Positions 20,988 to 30,740 of a stretch of DNA of 64,000 bases are shown in pieces. The stretch is from Bordetella genomosp. 8 (GTDB lineage Bacteria; Pseudomonadota; Gammaproteobacteria; Burkholderiales; Burkholderiaceae_B). A model generated the notes under the pieces. That model searched no databases, was not told the DNA's origin, and was given only the letters and a program-made list of their open reading frames with translations. A program made the translations under genes and the position numbers. The first letter of the stretch is position 1. Each line of letters begins with the position of its first letter. Where the stretch lies: assembly GCF_002119685.1 (NCBI RefSeq), contig NZ_CP021108.1:4960001-5024000 (forward strand). Reading direction: 5' to 3'.

Positions 20988-21010
20988 ACAACCGATAAGT
21001 GTGGCCGCTT
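20988..21010 (-). other. 16S rRNA trailer arm of the RNase III processing stem
   Basis: Complementary, with a single mismatch over 23 bases, to the leader arm at 22776-22798. Together they would bring the two ends of pre-16S RNA together for cleavage. Confidence 0.75.
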
Positions 21011-21032
21011 AACAAACGCAAACGCTTGCTCT

Positions 21033-22563
<1,531 letters not shown>

Positions 22564-22775
22564 CAATCTCTGTTTCGTACAACCCAAGGTCCATCGACCC
22601 GGACTGTCTTTCGCTTAGCGCTCTCAAAGGAAGTGATAGAACCCAGACGATCTTGCGACCATCTGATTCCTGACACTTACTTCTGTGAGCACTTGATTTC
22701 TTCGGCCCTGGCCCGCCCTACGCTCGAACTGTTACGTCCGCACGCCAGACCGGCTCAGGTGCGCCTACATCCATC

Positions 22776-22798
22776 AAGCGCCCACACTTATCGGTTGT
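22776..22798 (-). other. 16S rRNA leader arm of the RNase III processing stem
   Basis: ACAACCGATAAGTGTG-type arm in the leader, complementary over 23 bases (one mismatch) to the trailer at 20988-21010. Confidence 0.75.
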
Positions 22799-22804
22799 TT
22801 GGTT

Positions 22805-22815
22805 TTTAAAGAGCA
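22805..22815 (-). promoter_or_regulatory. boxA antitermination element in the rrn leader
   Basis: TGCTCTTTAAA on the minus strand matches the proteobacterial boxA (TGCTCTTTAACA) bound by NusB-NusE. It lies between the promoter and the 16S leader stem. Confidence 0.8.
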
Positions 22816-22890
22816 GCTCCGCTTTCTTGCTGACACCGCCGCTTGGCTGTTTGCTTTGCGTCGTTGCCGTGTCAGCAGCAGAGAAACGAG

Positions 22891-22919
22891 ATTATGAAGC
22901 GTTTTTTTGGGGCTGTCAA
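22891..22919 (-). promoter_or_regulatory. rrn P1 promoter
   Basis: On the minus strand TTGACA (22919-22914) and CATAAT (22896-22891) are 17 bp apart, near-perfect consensus. Directly upstream is an A/T-rich stretch (AAATATTTTCGAAAAA, about 22952-22937), a likely UP element. A C/G-rich segment follows the -10. The whole 22564-23044 interval is promoter and leader; I see no gene in it. Confidence 0.85.
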
Positions 22920-23044
22920 ATCGAGCGGCGGGTTTTTCGAAAATATTTCCTCACCCCGCCCCGGCTGCCTTCCCCGGGCCTCACCATCAAGTCCGGTCCA
23001 ATCACGCAACCGGAACCCGAAATGATAGCACGCACGCGCGGGCC

Positions 23045-23521
23045 TTACAGCGCCAGCTCGGTCGTCTCCTTGAGCGTCTGCAGCGCGAAGCTGGAGCGCA
23101 TATCGATGACGGCAGGGTGCTGCATCAGCGTATCCATGGCGAAGCGGGAAAAGTGGGCCAGGTCGCGCACCTGGATGCGCAGTAGATAGTCCATGTCGCC
23201 CGTCATCGCGTAGCAGGCCACGACCTCGGGCCAAGCCTGGACGTCGCGCGCGAAGTCCGACATGGGCGCGTGGCTGGAGCCGCTGTGCTTATTGAGGCGG
23301 ATCGTGATGTAGGCGAGCAGGCCGAATCCGACTTTCTCGGCGTCCACCAGCGCCACATAGCGGCCGATATAGCCCTCCTCTTCCAGGCGCCGGACCCGGC
23401 GCAGGCAGGGACTGGGAGACAGCGAGACCCGGTCCGCCAGTTCCTGGTTCGTCAGCCGCCCATCCCGCTGCAGCTCGGCCAGGATTTTGCGATCGGTCCG
23501 ATCCAACGCTTCTGTTGACAT
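23045..23521 (-). CDS. Lrp/AsnC family transcriptional regulator
   Basis: 158-residue regulator. The N-terminal winged helix-turn-helix (about residues 6-55: LDRTDRKILAELQRDGRLTN, then LADRVSLSPSPCLRRVRRLEEEG) is typical of Lrp. The C-terminal RAM effector domain contains the PEVVACYAMTGDMDYLLRI segment that binds small molecules, usually amino acids. It is divergent from hppD with 145 bp between the start codons, so control of tyrosine degradation, and of itself, is the natural inference. The particular effector is not readable. Confidence 0.94.
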   Translation of the reverse strand: MSTEALDRTDRKILAELQRDGRLTNQELADRVSLSPSPCLRRVRRLEEEGYIGRYVALVDAEKVGFGLLAYITIRLNKHSGSSHAPMSDFARDVQAWPEVVACYAMTGDMDYLLRIQVRDLAHFSRFAMDTLMQHPAVIDMRSSFALQTLKETTELAL

Positions 23522-23547
23522 TTTATGCCCCTAAAACTTGATAGTGA

Positions 23548-23587
23548 GCATTTTAATGCCGTTTTCCATGGATTATGGGCCATTTTC
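23548..23587. promoter_or_regulatory. Phased GCATTTT/GCCRTTTT repeats between lrp-type gene and hppD
   Basis: Three related half-sites, GCATTTT at 23548, GCCGTTTTC at 23558 and GCCATTTTC at 23579, are spaced 10 and 21 bp, so they lie on one face of the helix. They sit in the divergent promoter region. A binding site for the adjacent Lrp-type regulator is a guess. Confidence 0.35.
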
Positions 23588-23666
23588 GCAATCAGATGCT
23601 TGGGCAAGTTGCCTACAATTTTTCGGACTTTGCTCACCCGGACAACCTCATAACAGGATGCCTAAT

Positions 23667-24794
23667 ATGACTGAACCTTTCCGCCCCTGGGACAACCCGA
23701 TGGGTACCGCCGGTTTCGAATTCGTCGAGTACGCGGCCCCCGATCCCGCGGCCCTGCGCCGGGTGTTCGAGCAACTGGGCTTCAAGGCCATCGCGCGGCA
23801 TCGCCATAAGGACGTGATCCTGTATCGCCAGGGCGGCGTCAACTTCCTGGTGAATGCCGAGCCGGATTCGTTTGCCCAGCGCTTCGCCCGCCTGCATGGG
23901 CCATCCATCTGTGCCATTGCGTTCCGGGTCCAGGACGCGGCCGCGGCCTACCGTCGCGCGCTGGAGCTGGGCGCCTGGGGCTTCGACTCCCACAGCGGCC
24001 CCATGGAATTGAACATACCCGCGATCAAGGGCATCGGCGACTCGCTGATCTATCTGGTGGATCGTTGGCGCGGCAAGGACGGACATGGCGGGATCGGCGA
24101 CATCAGCATCTACGACGTCGACTTCGAGCCCATCGACCCTCGGACGGCGGAAAGCGATCTGACGTATGCCGGCGCGGGGCTGACGATGGTCGATCACCTG
24201 ACCCACAACGTGCACAAGGGACGCATGGCGGAATGGGCGGAATTCTACGAACGCCTGTTCAACTTCCGCGAGGTGCGGTATTTCGATATCGAAGGCCAGG
24301 TCACCGGTGTGAAGTCGAAGGCGATGACCTCGCCGTGCGGCAATATCCGGATTCCCATCAACGAGGAAGGCACGGAACAGAAAGGCCAGATCCAGGAATA
24401 TCTGGATCTCTATCGCGGCGAAGGCATACAGCATATCGCCATGGGTACCGACGACATCTATGCGACGGTGGAAGCGCTGCGCGCTCGCGGCGTTACCTTC
24501 CTGGACACGCCGGATACTTACTACGAGCTGCTCGACCGGCGCATTCCGGATCACGGCGAGCAGACCGCGCGCCTGGCAAAGAACCGCATCCTGCTGGATG
24601 GCGCCCCGGGTGGCGGGCTGCTGCTGCAGATCTTCACCGAAAACCAGGTGGGCCCGATCTTCTTCGAGATCATTCAACGCAAGGGCAATGAAGGCTTTGG
24701 CGAAGGCAACTTCAAGGCGCTGTTCGAGTCCATCGAGCTGGACCAGATGCGGCGCGGGGTGCTGAAGCCGGTGGAGACCGCCGGCAAGGACTGA
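23667..24794 (+). CDS. hppD: 4-hydroxyphenylpyruvate dioxygenase
   Basis: 375-residue Fe(II) enzyme converting 4-hydroxyphenylpyruvate to homogentisate in tyrosine and phenylalanine breakdown. Two vicinal-oxygen-chelate domains are seen. The metal ligands lie in VDHLTHNV (His), GIQHIAMGTDD (His) and GPIFFEIIQRKGNEGFGEGNFKALF (Glu), the last also being the C-terminal family signature. ATG 23667 is preferred because an ACAGGA site lies at a normal distance; another in-frame ATG at 23658 would add three residues. It is divergent from an Lrp-type gene. Homogentisate dioxygenase is not in this window. Confidence 0.96.
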   Translation: MTEPFRPWDNPMGTAGFEFVEYAAPDPAALRRVFEQLGFKAIARHRHKDVILYRQGGVNFLVNAEPDSFAQRFARLHGPSICAIAFRVQDAAAAYRRALELGAWGFDSHSGPMELNIPAIKGIGDSLIYLVDRWRGKDGHGGIGDISIYDVDFEPIDPRTAESDLTYAGAGLTMVDHLTHNVHKGRMAEWAEFYERLFNFREVRYFDIEGQVTGVKSKAMTSPCGNIRIPINEEGTEQKGQIQEYLDLYRGEGIQHIAMGTDDIYATVEALRARGVTFLDTPDTYYELLDRRIPDHGEQTARLAKNRILLDGAPGGGLLLQIFTENQVGPIFFEIIQRKGNEGFGEGNFKALFESIELDQMRRGVLKPVETAGKD

Positions 24795-24803
24795 GCCGTC
24801 AGG

Positions 24804-25163
24804 TCAGGGCTTTTTCTGTTCCGGCGCGAGCGTGAGGATCCATTTGGCGATCTCGTGCGCTTCTTCCGGACTGACCTGCGGTTGGGCCGCCATCGACAGC
24901 TTGCCCCAGCGATAGCGGCCGCCGCTGCGTATGGAATTGGCCAGGTATGCCTCGGCGTCGGGTTGCCCGGCGTAGCGCTGCGCCACCGCCCGGAACGGCG
25001 GCCCGACGCGGGGCGTGTCCACCTGGTGGCAGCCCAGGCATATCCTGCTTTTAACCAGGGACTCTCCGACGGTCTGGGCCATGGCGCCCTGCGCCAGGAG
25101 CAAGCCCAGCGCGGCCACGGCCACGGCCACGCGACGGCGTATTCCTTCAATCTTCAAATGCAT
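24804..25163 (-). CDS. Class I cytochrome c (c551/c552 type), periplasmic
   Basis: 119-residue small electron carrier. A signal peptide (about residues 1-29, ending AMA-Q) is followed by the haem site C42-L-G-C45-H46 and a probable Met ligand in KLSMAAQ. The spacing and size match monohaem cytochrome c551/c552. It is read from the same strand as ilvD, its start lying 17 bp inside the ilvD 3' end. It converges on hppD with only a 9-bp gap. Its redox partner is not evident here. Confidence 0.9.
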   Translation of the reverse strand: MHLKIEGIRRRVAVAVAALGLLLAQGAMAQTVGESLVKSRICLGCHQVDTPRVGPPFRAVAQRYAGQPDAEAYLANSIRSGGRYRWGKLSMAAQPQVSPEEAHEIAKWILTLAPEQKKP

Positions 25164-26832
25164 CGGTGACGGCTCCGCGACTGGCAGTGCCGGCCAGCTT
25201 GCCGAACTTGGCCAGCACGCCGCGCGTATAGCGTGGCTTGGGCGGCGTCCAGGCTTTGCGGCGATCGGCCATTTCCTCGTCGCTGATATTCAATTGCAGC
25301 AGTAGTCGGTGGGCATCGATGGTAACCGAATCGCCTTCCCGGATGAGCGCGATGGGGCCGCCCACGAAGGCTTCGGGCGCCACGTGGCCGACCACCATGC
25401 CCCAGGTGCCGCCGGAAAACCTTCCGTCGGTAATCAAGCCCACGGTTTCGCCCAGCCCCTGGCCGACCAGGGCGGAGGTCGGCGACAGCATCTCGCGCAT
25501 GCCGGGTCCGCCCTTGGGGCCTTCGTAGCGTATGACCACCACATCCCCATCGACGATCGCGCGCGCCATGATGGCGTCCATGGCGGCATCCTCGGAATCG
25601 AAGACGCGCGCGCGGCCGGTCATCACGGGGTTCTTCAGGCCCGTGATCTTCGCCACGCAGCCTTCCGGCGCCAGATTGCCCTTGAGGATCGCCAGATGCC
25701 CCTGCGCATAGAGCGCCTGGTCAATGGGCCGGATCACGTCCTGCCCGGCCGGTGGCGCGTCAGACACGTCCCGCAGCGTTTCGGCGATGGTCTTGCCGGT
25801 GATCGTGGGGCAGTCGCCATGAAGCAGGCCCGCGTTGAGCAGCAGCTTCATCACCTGGGGAATGCCGCCGGCACGATGCAAATCGGTGGCCACGTAGCGG
25901 CCGGAAGGCTTCAGGTCGCAGATGACCGGAATGCGGCGGCGCATGCGCTCGAAATCGTCGATGGTCCAGTCGACTTCCGCCGCGTGGGCGATGGCGAGAA
26001 AATGCAGCACCGCATTGGTGGATCCGCCGGTGGCCATGATGACGGCCACCGCGTTTTCAATGGAGCGGCGCGTGATGAGGTCGCGCGGCCGTATCTGGCG
26101 CCTTACCGCTTCCACGAGCACGCGAGCGGACTCGGCCGCCGAAGCCGTTTTTTCGGCGTCCTCGTTGGCCATGGTGCTGGAATACGGCAAGCTCAAGCCC
26201 ATCGCTTCGAACGACGCGCTCATGGTGTTGGCCGTATACATGCCGCCACAGGAGCCCGACCCCGGCACCGAGCATTTCTCGATCTGCTTGAAGTCCGTTT
26301 CGTCCATGCGGCCCATGGTGTATTCGCCGACTGCCTCGAATACCGAGACGATGGTCAGATCCTTCCCTTTGTAATGGCCCGGCTTGATGGTGCCGCCGTA
26401 CACGTAGATGGCCGGCACGTTCATGCGGGCCATGGCGATCATGCCGCCCGGCATGTTCTTGTCGCAGCCGCCGATGACGACCACGCCGTCCATCCACTGG
26501 CCCTGGACGGCCGTCTCGATGCAATCGGCGATGACCTCGCGCGATACCAGCGAGTACTTCATGCCTTCGGTACCCATGGACATGCCGTCGGAGATCGTCG
26601 GCGTGCCGAAGGTCTGCGGGTTCGCACCCGCCGCCCGCACAGCATCCACCGCCGCATCGGCCAGCCTCTGCAGGCCGCTATTGCATGGCGTAATCGTGGA
26701 ATGGCCGTTGGCCACGCCGATCATGGGCTTGTCGAAATCGGTTTCGCGATAGCCCAGGGCGTAGTACATGGCGCGATTCGGCGCGCGTGCCACACCTTGC
26801 GTAATATGCCGGGAACGTTCGTTAGCTGCCAT
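25147..26832 (-). CDS. ilvD: Dihydroxy-acid dehydratase
   Basis: 561-residue iron-sulfur enzyme of isoleucine, valine and leucine synthesis that dehydrates 2,3-dihydroxy acids to 2-keto acids. Conserved cysteines appear in [14 protein letters not shown] and [15 protein letters not shown], and the PCNSGLQ and [17 protein letters not shown] segments are typical. The start MAANERSRH at 26832 fits the family; the frame stays open upstream to 26961, but those codons are unlike IlvD. It is divergent from lgt, with a 127-bp intergenic region. Confidence 0.97.
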   Translation of the reverse strand: MAANERSRHITQGVARAPNRAMYYALGYRETDFDKPMIGVANGHSTITPCNSGLQRLADAAVDAVRAAGANPQTFGTPTISDGMSMGTEGMKYSLVSREVIADCIETAVQGQWMDGVVVIGGCDKNMPGGMIAMARMNVPAIYVYGGTIKPGHYKGKDLTIVSVFEAVGEYTMGRMDETDFKQIEKCSVPGSGSCGGMYTANTMSASFEAMGLSLPYSSTMANEDAEKTASAAESARVLVEAVRRQIRPRDLITRRSIENAVAVIMATGGSTNAVLHFLAIAHAAEVDWTIDDFERMRRRIPVICDLKPSGRYVATDLHRAGGIPQVMKLLLNAGLLHGDCPTITGKTIAETLRDVSDAPPAGQDVIRPIDQALYAQGHLAILKGNLAPEGCVAKITGLKNPVMTGRARVFDSEDAAMDAIMARAIVDGDVVVIRYEGPKGGPGMREMLSPTSALVGQGLGETVGLITDGRFSGGTWGMVVGHVAPEAFVGGPIALIREGDSVTIDAHRLLLQLNISDEEMADRRKAWTPPKPRYTRGVLAKFGKLAGTASRGAVTDAFED

Positions 26833-26959
26833 GTTCTGACTCCTGGCCGGCGTGCGGGCCGGTATCGGGACGATCCAGGCGGAAGCCGATGCGGCATCCG
26901 CCTGGCGGAAGCACCAAGGCCGGTTATGATCGGGCCACCCTGTTTTATACATCCAACCC

Positions 26960-27751
26960 ATGCTGCGCTATCCTCAATTCGATCCCATCGCAATCCGCAT
27001 CGGGCCGCTGGCCGTACATTGGTATGGACTGATGTACCTGGTGGGCTTCGGATTGGTCTACCTGCTGGGGCGTTGGCGCATCGCGCATGGCAAGGTCGCC
27101 GGCGGATTCACGGCGCGCGACCTGGAAGACCTGATCTTCTATAGCGTGGTCGGCGTGGTGGCGGGCGGACGGCTGGGCTATGTGCTGTTCTACAAGCCGT
27201 CGCACTACTTCTCGCATCCGCTGGAAATCTTCTACTTATGGGAAGGCGGCATGTCCTTCCATGGGGGATTGCTGGGCGTGATCCTGGTCATGCTGTATTT
27301 CGCGCGCAAGCGAGGCGTGTCCTTTTTCACGGTCAGCGACTTCATTGCCCCGCTGATCCCCCTCGGCCTGGCCATGGGAAGACTGGGCAACTTCATCAAC
27401 GGCGAACTGTGGGGCCGGCCCACCGACGTGCCCTGGGCCATGGTGTTCCCGCAAAGCGGCGATGGCATCCCGCGCCATCCCTCGCAGCTGTATGAACTGG
27501 GGCTGGAAGGCATCACGCTGTTCATCGTGATGTGGTGGTTCGCCCGCAAGCCGCGCCCCACCGGCCAGGTTAGCGCCCTGTTCCTGATCGGCTACGGCAC
27601 CTTCCGCTTCCTGGTGGAGTTCACCCGGGAACCGGACAACTTCCTGGGCCTGCTGGCCGGGGGGCTCAGCATGGGCCAGTGGCTGTCGGTCCCCATGGTG
27701 GTCATCGGCGTGCTGCTGTTCGTGCTTACTGCAAAACGATCGTCCCGTTGA
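26960..27751 (+). CDS. lgt: Prolipoprotein diacylglyceryl transferase
   Basis: Inner-membrane enzyme (263 aa, about seven helices) that adds diacylglycerol to the lipobox cysteine of prolipoproteins, the first lipoprotein maturation step. The signature [13 protein letters not shown] and the essential HGGLLG motif are present, along with a C-terminal [15 protein letters not shown]. It would act on lipoproteins coded here such as Pal, TssJ and the AcpA-like enzyme. Its last 26 bp overlap the convergent SIMPL gene. Confidence 0.97.
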   Translation: MLRYPQFDPIAIRIGPLAVHWYGLMYLVGFGLVYLLGRWRIAHGKVAGGFTARDLEDLIFYSVVGVVAGGRLGYVLFYKPSHYFSHPLEIFYLWEGGMSFHGGLLGVILVMLYFARKRGVSFFTVSDFIAPLIPLGLAMGRLGNFINGELWGRPTDVPWAMVFPQSGDGIPRHPSQLYELGLEGITLFIVMWWFARKPRPTGQVSALFLIGYGTFRFLVEFTREPDNFLGLLAGGLSMGQWLSVPMVVIGVLLFVLTAKRSSR

Positions 27752-28514
27752 TATCCACGCTGACGGTGACCATGTCGGCCTGCAGAGGAACGTCAGCGGC
27801 CGGCGCGGGAGCCGGGGCGCCCTTGGCCATGGCCATATAGGCGCGCGGCGCGACCGCGCCGACGCCGCCCAGATCGATTTTCTTGAGGCGATAGCCGCTG
27901 AATCCGAATGCCGACGCCGCCGCCAGCGCACGCTCGCGGAAGGCCTGGGCCGCCTGGTTCAACAGCTTGCGCTCCACGGCCTCGCGCGCCTTGCGCGACA
28001 GGGTGAAGCCGATATTGGAGATCGCGCTCTTGTCGCCCATCCTGGTCGCCAACGCCGATGCCGCGTCGAAATTGGTCGATTCGAGGACGATGGAGCCTTC
28101 GCCCTGCCAGCCGACGATCTTGCCCTTGGTATTGCTATTCGGCCAGACGCGGTAGCTGCCGGTGCGCGCGCTGACGTCGGCGTTGCTCTTGGCGGTCTTC
28201 ATCAAGTCGTCCAGCAGGGCGTTCAGCTTCTTTCCGACCCCGGCCTGGTCAGGCGCTTCGACCTGTGCGCTGACGGTGATCTGCACCGTGTCCTGGCGAA
28301 CTTCCTCGGTGGCCGCGGCCTGCAGCGTCAGCAAGGGACCGGCGTCCTGCCTGTCGTCGCCGTGCGTCGCATGGGCGCTTGCATCGACGGATGGCGCGGC
28401 TTGCGCCATCGTCGCGGACGGCAAGGCGATGCCGGCACCGCAGGCAAGGACCAGGGCCAGCGCGGTGGACGCGCGGAAATGACCGAGACGAAATGGCGGC
28501 GAGCGATCAAGCAT
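27726..28514 (-). CDS. SIMPL-domain (DUF541) periplasmic protein
   Basis: 262-residue exported protein. A signal peptide (about residues 1-36, ending ATMAQA) is followed by one SIMPL/DUF541 domain (roughly residues 60-262) with the telltale opening of alternating strands, [20 protein letters not shown], and a C-terminal [11 protein letters not shown]. coli YggE belongs to this family and has been tied to oxidative stress; the molecular role is not settled. The ATG at 28514 is chosen because the signal peptide follows it; upstream codons read into the 6S RNA gene. Its 3' end overlaps lgt in convergent orientation. Confidence 0.9.
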   Translation of the reverse strand: MLDRSPPFRLGHFRASTALALVLACGAGIALPSATMAQAAPSVDASAHATHGDDRQDAGPLLTLQAAATEEVRQDTVQITVSAQVEAPDQAGVGKKLNALLDDLMKTAKSNADVSARTGSYRVWPNSNTKGKIVGWQGEGSIVLESTNFDAASALATRMGDKSAISNIGFTLSRKAREAVERKLLNQAAQAFRERALAAASAFGFSGYRLKKIDLGGVGAVAPRAYMAMAKGAPAPAPAADVPLQADMVTVSVDINGTIVLQ

Positions 28515-28756
28515 GTGTGTAGGCCTCTTTCTATGACGATCGCACCGGGGATTCGGCGCGAGATCGCGGCGACGCCGACAGGCATCGCGCGGCATCGCCG
28601 GAAATTCTAGGCGATACGCCGGGTACCATGGTTGAGCGAATGAAAGCCCTGGCAACGAAGCTGCTGCCGGTATCAGGGCTCGGGAGGAGGGCCGCGGCGG
28701 TATACGCGCGGGCCTGGGGGCCGCGCGGAACCTGCATGCAAGCAGGCCCCGCGAGA

Positions 28757-28945
28757 TAGATGCCCCGCCTGTGCCGTCAGGACCGGCATCTCGAACCGTG
28801 AGGTTCAAGGTGGTCGCGATCAGAAGGGCGTCGGGTTCGTCTGACAGTGAGACGATCACACCAGCCCCTACATTCACGCAACCTGTATGCCATAAGACAT
28901 AGGTTCAGAGAATGTATGGTCCAGTCACGAACACGGCAGGGACAA
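28757..28945 (-). ncRNA. ssrS: 6S RNA
   Basis: Regulatory RNA that mimics an open promoter and sequesters sigma-70 RNA polymerase in stationary phase. On the minus strand the 3' half reads ACCTTGAACC...GGTTCGAGATGCCGG...GGCACAGGCGGGGC, closely matching known 6S sequences of beta- and gamma-proteobacteria. The ends pair (GGACC with GGTCC, CCTG-CCGT with ACGG-CAGG). It lies just downstream of zapA on the same strand, the conserved 6S position. The 5' and 3' ends are estimates to about 10 bases. The usual neighbour ygfA is replaced here by a SIMPL gene. Confidence 0.85.
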
Positions 28946-29024
28946 ACCGAAAAACCGTGGAAGAACAAAAAGCACTACGAAGGACAACGATGGGTGCGGC
29001 GCGGTTGCCTGGAAAGGCCGCAGA

Positions 29025-29336
29025 CTACAGCAGCTTTTCCTGCCCCGAGAGGGCGTCATCCAACATCGAATTCATGTCCTCAATTCTACGCTTGAAGTCG
29101 CCGACCGCCAAGCCGCCGAGCGGACCATCGGGCGCTTTCATGGAAAGCAATTCCCCGGCAACCTGCAACGCGGCCATCACCGCGATGCGTTCGTTGCTGG
29201 TCACCTTGCCGGTGCCCTGTATGCGCTGCATGAGCTGATCCACATGCCGCACTGCGGCCAGCAAGGTGGGCTTTTCTTCGGCCGAGCAGGCCATCGAATA
29301 TTCGCGGCCCAGGATGTTTACGTCTACGCGTTCCAT
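29025..29336 (-). CDS. zapA: Cell division protein ZapA
   Basis: 103-residue cytosolic protein that bundles FtsZ filaments at mid-cell. The N-terminus VDVNILGREYSMACSAEEK and the following LLAAVRHVDQLMQRI match the ZapA head domain, followed by a coiled coil (about residues 45-95). It is 3 bp downstream of a coiled-coil protein gene on the same strand and directly upstream of 6S RNA, the conserved proteobacterial arrangement. Confidence 0.95.
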   Translation of the reverse strand: MERVDVNILGREYSMACSAEEKPTLLAAVRHVDQLMQRIQGTGKVTSNERIAVMAALQVAGELLSMKAPDGPLGGLAVGDFKRRIEDMNSMLDDALSGQEKLL

Positions 29337-29339
29337 ACT

Positions 29340-29786
29340 TTATTGATGCTCCTCGACCGGGGCGCCCGGCAGACGCGCCAGGACGGCATCGATACGCTCG
29401 CGCGCGGCCACCGCGGCCACGCGCAAACGCTGCAGGTCGGTTTCACGCGCGCTCAGGCGGTTCTGCCACGCGGTTTCCTGCGCGGTCAGCTGATTTTCCA
29501 GCGCCTGGCGTTGTTCCGCATGCTTTTCGAGTTCGGCCCGCAGGCGGGCTTCGTTTTCCTCGGACTGCGCGAGCTTGGCGGCGAGTTCGCTGTCATGCGT
29601 TTGCAGGCGCGCCTGCAACGCCTGCAAGCGGGCTTCGGCGTCTTCGCAATGTTCTCGCAGCTTGCGGGAATCCTGTTCTGCCTGGCTCAGGCGGGATCGC
29701 AACGCATCCCGTTCGCTATGAAGCTGACGGGTGCGTTGCACCAGTTGCCCGATGCGGGCAGCGAGTTGATCGAGGTCTTGCAGCAT
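29340..29786 (-). CDS. Coiled-coil protein upstream of zapA (ZapB-like)
   Basis: 148 residues that are almost wholly predicted coiled coil (about residues 1-125), rich in Glu, Arg, Leu, Ala and Gln heptads. No enzymatic motif, signal peptide or membrane segment is present. A gene of this type commonly sits before zapA in beta- and gamma-proteobacteria and is often annotated as a ZapB-like or TIGR02449 protein; the family name is inferred from the neighbourhood and composition. Co-transcription with zapA is likely, with a 3-bp gap. Confidence 0.75.
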   Translation of the reverse strand: MLQDLDQLAARIGQLVQRTRQLHSERDALRSRLSQAEQDSRKLREHCEDAEARLQALQARLQTHDSELAAKLAQSEENEARLRAELEKHAEQRQALENQLTAQETAWQNRLSARETDLQRLRVAAVAARERIDAVLARLPGAPVEEHQ

Positions 29787-30263
29787 GGGCGCTATCGTAA
29801 ACCATTCACTGCCCCGCTACATGGTCATATGCACCATGTGATACCTGGCAATATTTCGCCAGAACTCCATCACCGCGGGTCGAGTTCAACGCCTGGACGC
29901 CTCGACCGATGGAACCGGGGCGGACGCCACCGCCGATCGCCGTCGCGCCGGGTCGTGTGGTCATCCCACCACGCGCGCCTGGGACCGGCTTTCCCTTCTC
30001 TTTCTAAAAACTTTCAAAAAGCTTTCATTCGCCTGCCACGACCACCCCTTTGTTACGACTCAGGTACCTGGCGGGTTCAATTCTAGGGAAAACCATAGGC
30101 ATTCAGCCAAATTACAGGGTTTCATCCCTGAAAGCCGTCCATTACCATGGCGCCATTCGCAGACCTGTGAGTTTACTTTCATCAAGCACACTCAAACCTG
30201 AAATTAAGCAAACGGCCGGCTGAACGGTTTTTCTATCACATGCTGTATTAGGAGCAGACAATC
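29787..30263. other. Intergenic region, 477 bp, divergent promoters
   Basis: No convincing gene. It must hold the promoters of the coiled-coil/zapA pair (minus) and of tctBA (plus). At 30001-30033 the 11-bp units TTTCTAAAAAC, TTTCAAAAAGC and TTTCATTCGCC stand in tandem, an A/T-rich patch in GC-rich DNA. A short hairpin CAGGG/CCCTG is at about 30116-30131. A ribosome binding site AGGAG precedes the tctB start. Confidence 0.6.
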
Positions 30264-30728
30264 ATGCAGCTACGTAACAGACAGGACTTCTGGTCCGGGA
30301 TAATGTTCATTGTCCTGGGACTGGGGTTCGCCACGCAAGCGACCAGCTACCAGATGGGTACCGCTGCTCGCATGGGACCGGGGTACTTCCCCTTTTGGCT
30401 GGGCGTGGTCCTGGCGCTATTGGGCGCCATCGTCCTGATCGGCTCGCTTTCGAAGAAAGCCACCGAGACACATGTCGACAAGTTCGAATGGCGGATCGCC
30501 TTCCTGGTGCTGGGCTCCGTGGTGCTCTACGGCGTCGTCCTGCGCTTCCTGGGCGTCTACATCTCCGTCTTCCTGCTGGTGGTGGTAAGCAGCCTTGCCA
30601 GCCATGAATTCAACTGGAAAGTCGCCGTCGCGAACGGCATCTTCCTGGTGGTGTTCGTCTGGCTGGCATTCATCAAGGGCCTCGGTTTGATCTTCCCGCT
30701 TTGGCCGTCCTTCATTGGCGCGAACTAA
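30264..30728 (+). CDS. Tripartite tricarboxylate transporter small subunit TctB (first set)
   Basis: 154-residue inner-membrane protein with four hydrophobic helices, the small permease subunit of a TTT-family (TctABC) transporter. The pattern GPGYFPFWLGVVLALLGA near the start and a C-terminal LIFPLWP are typical of TctB (DUF1468). It is followed 12 bp later by tctA. The ATG has an AGGAG site 9 bases upstream. These importers take up tricarboxylates or other small organic acids using a periplasmic TctC protein, which is not coded nearby. Confidence 0.93.
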   Translation: MQLRNRQDFWSGIMFIVLGLGFATQATSYQMGTAARMGPGYFPFWLGVVLALLGAIVLIGSLSKKATETHVDKFEWRIAFLVLGSVVLYGVVLRFLGVYISVFLLVVVSSLASHEFNWKVAVANGIFLVVFVWLAFIKGLGLIFPLWPSFIGAN

Positions 30729-30740
30729 GGAGCACCGGCC

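Noticed and set aside
28514..28877. N-terminal extension of the SIMPL gene
   Set aside because: The extra codons read through 6S RNA and give a non-secretory, Arg-rich leader, whereas ATG 28514 starts a good signal peptide.
29787..30263. A possible small RNA in the zapA-tctB interval
   Set aside because: Only a short CAGGG/CCCTG hairpin without a T-run and the A/T-rich repeat were found, too little to call an RNA gene.
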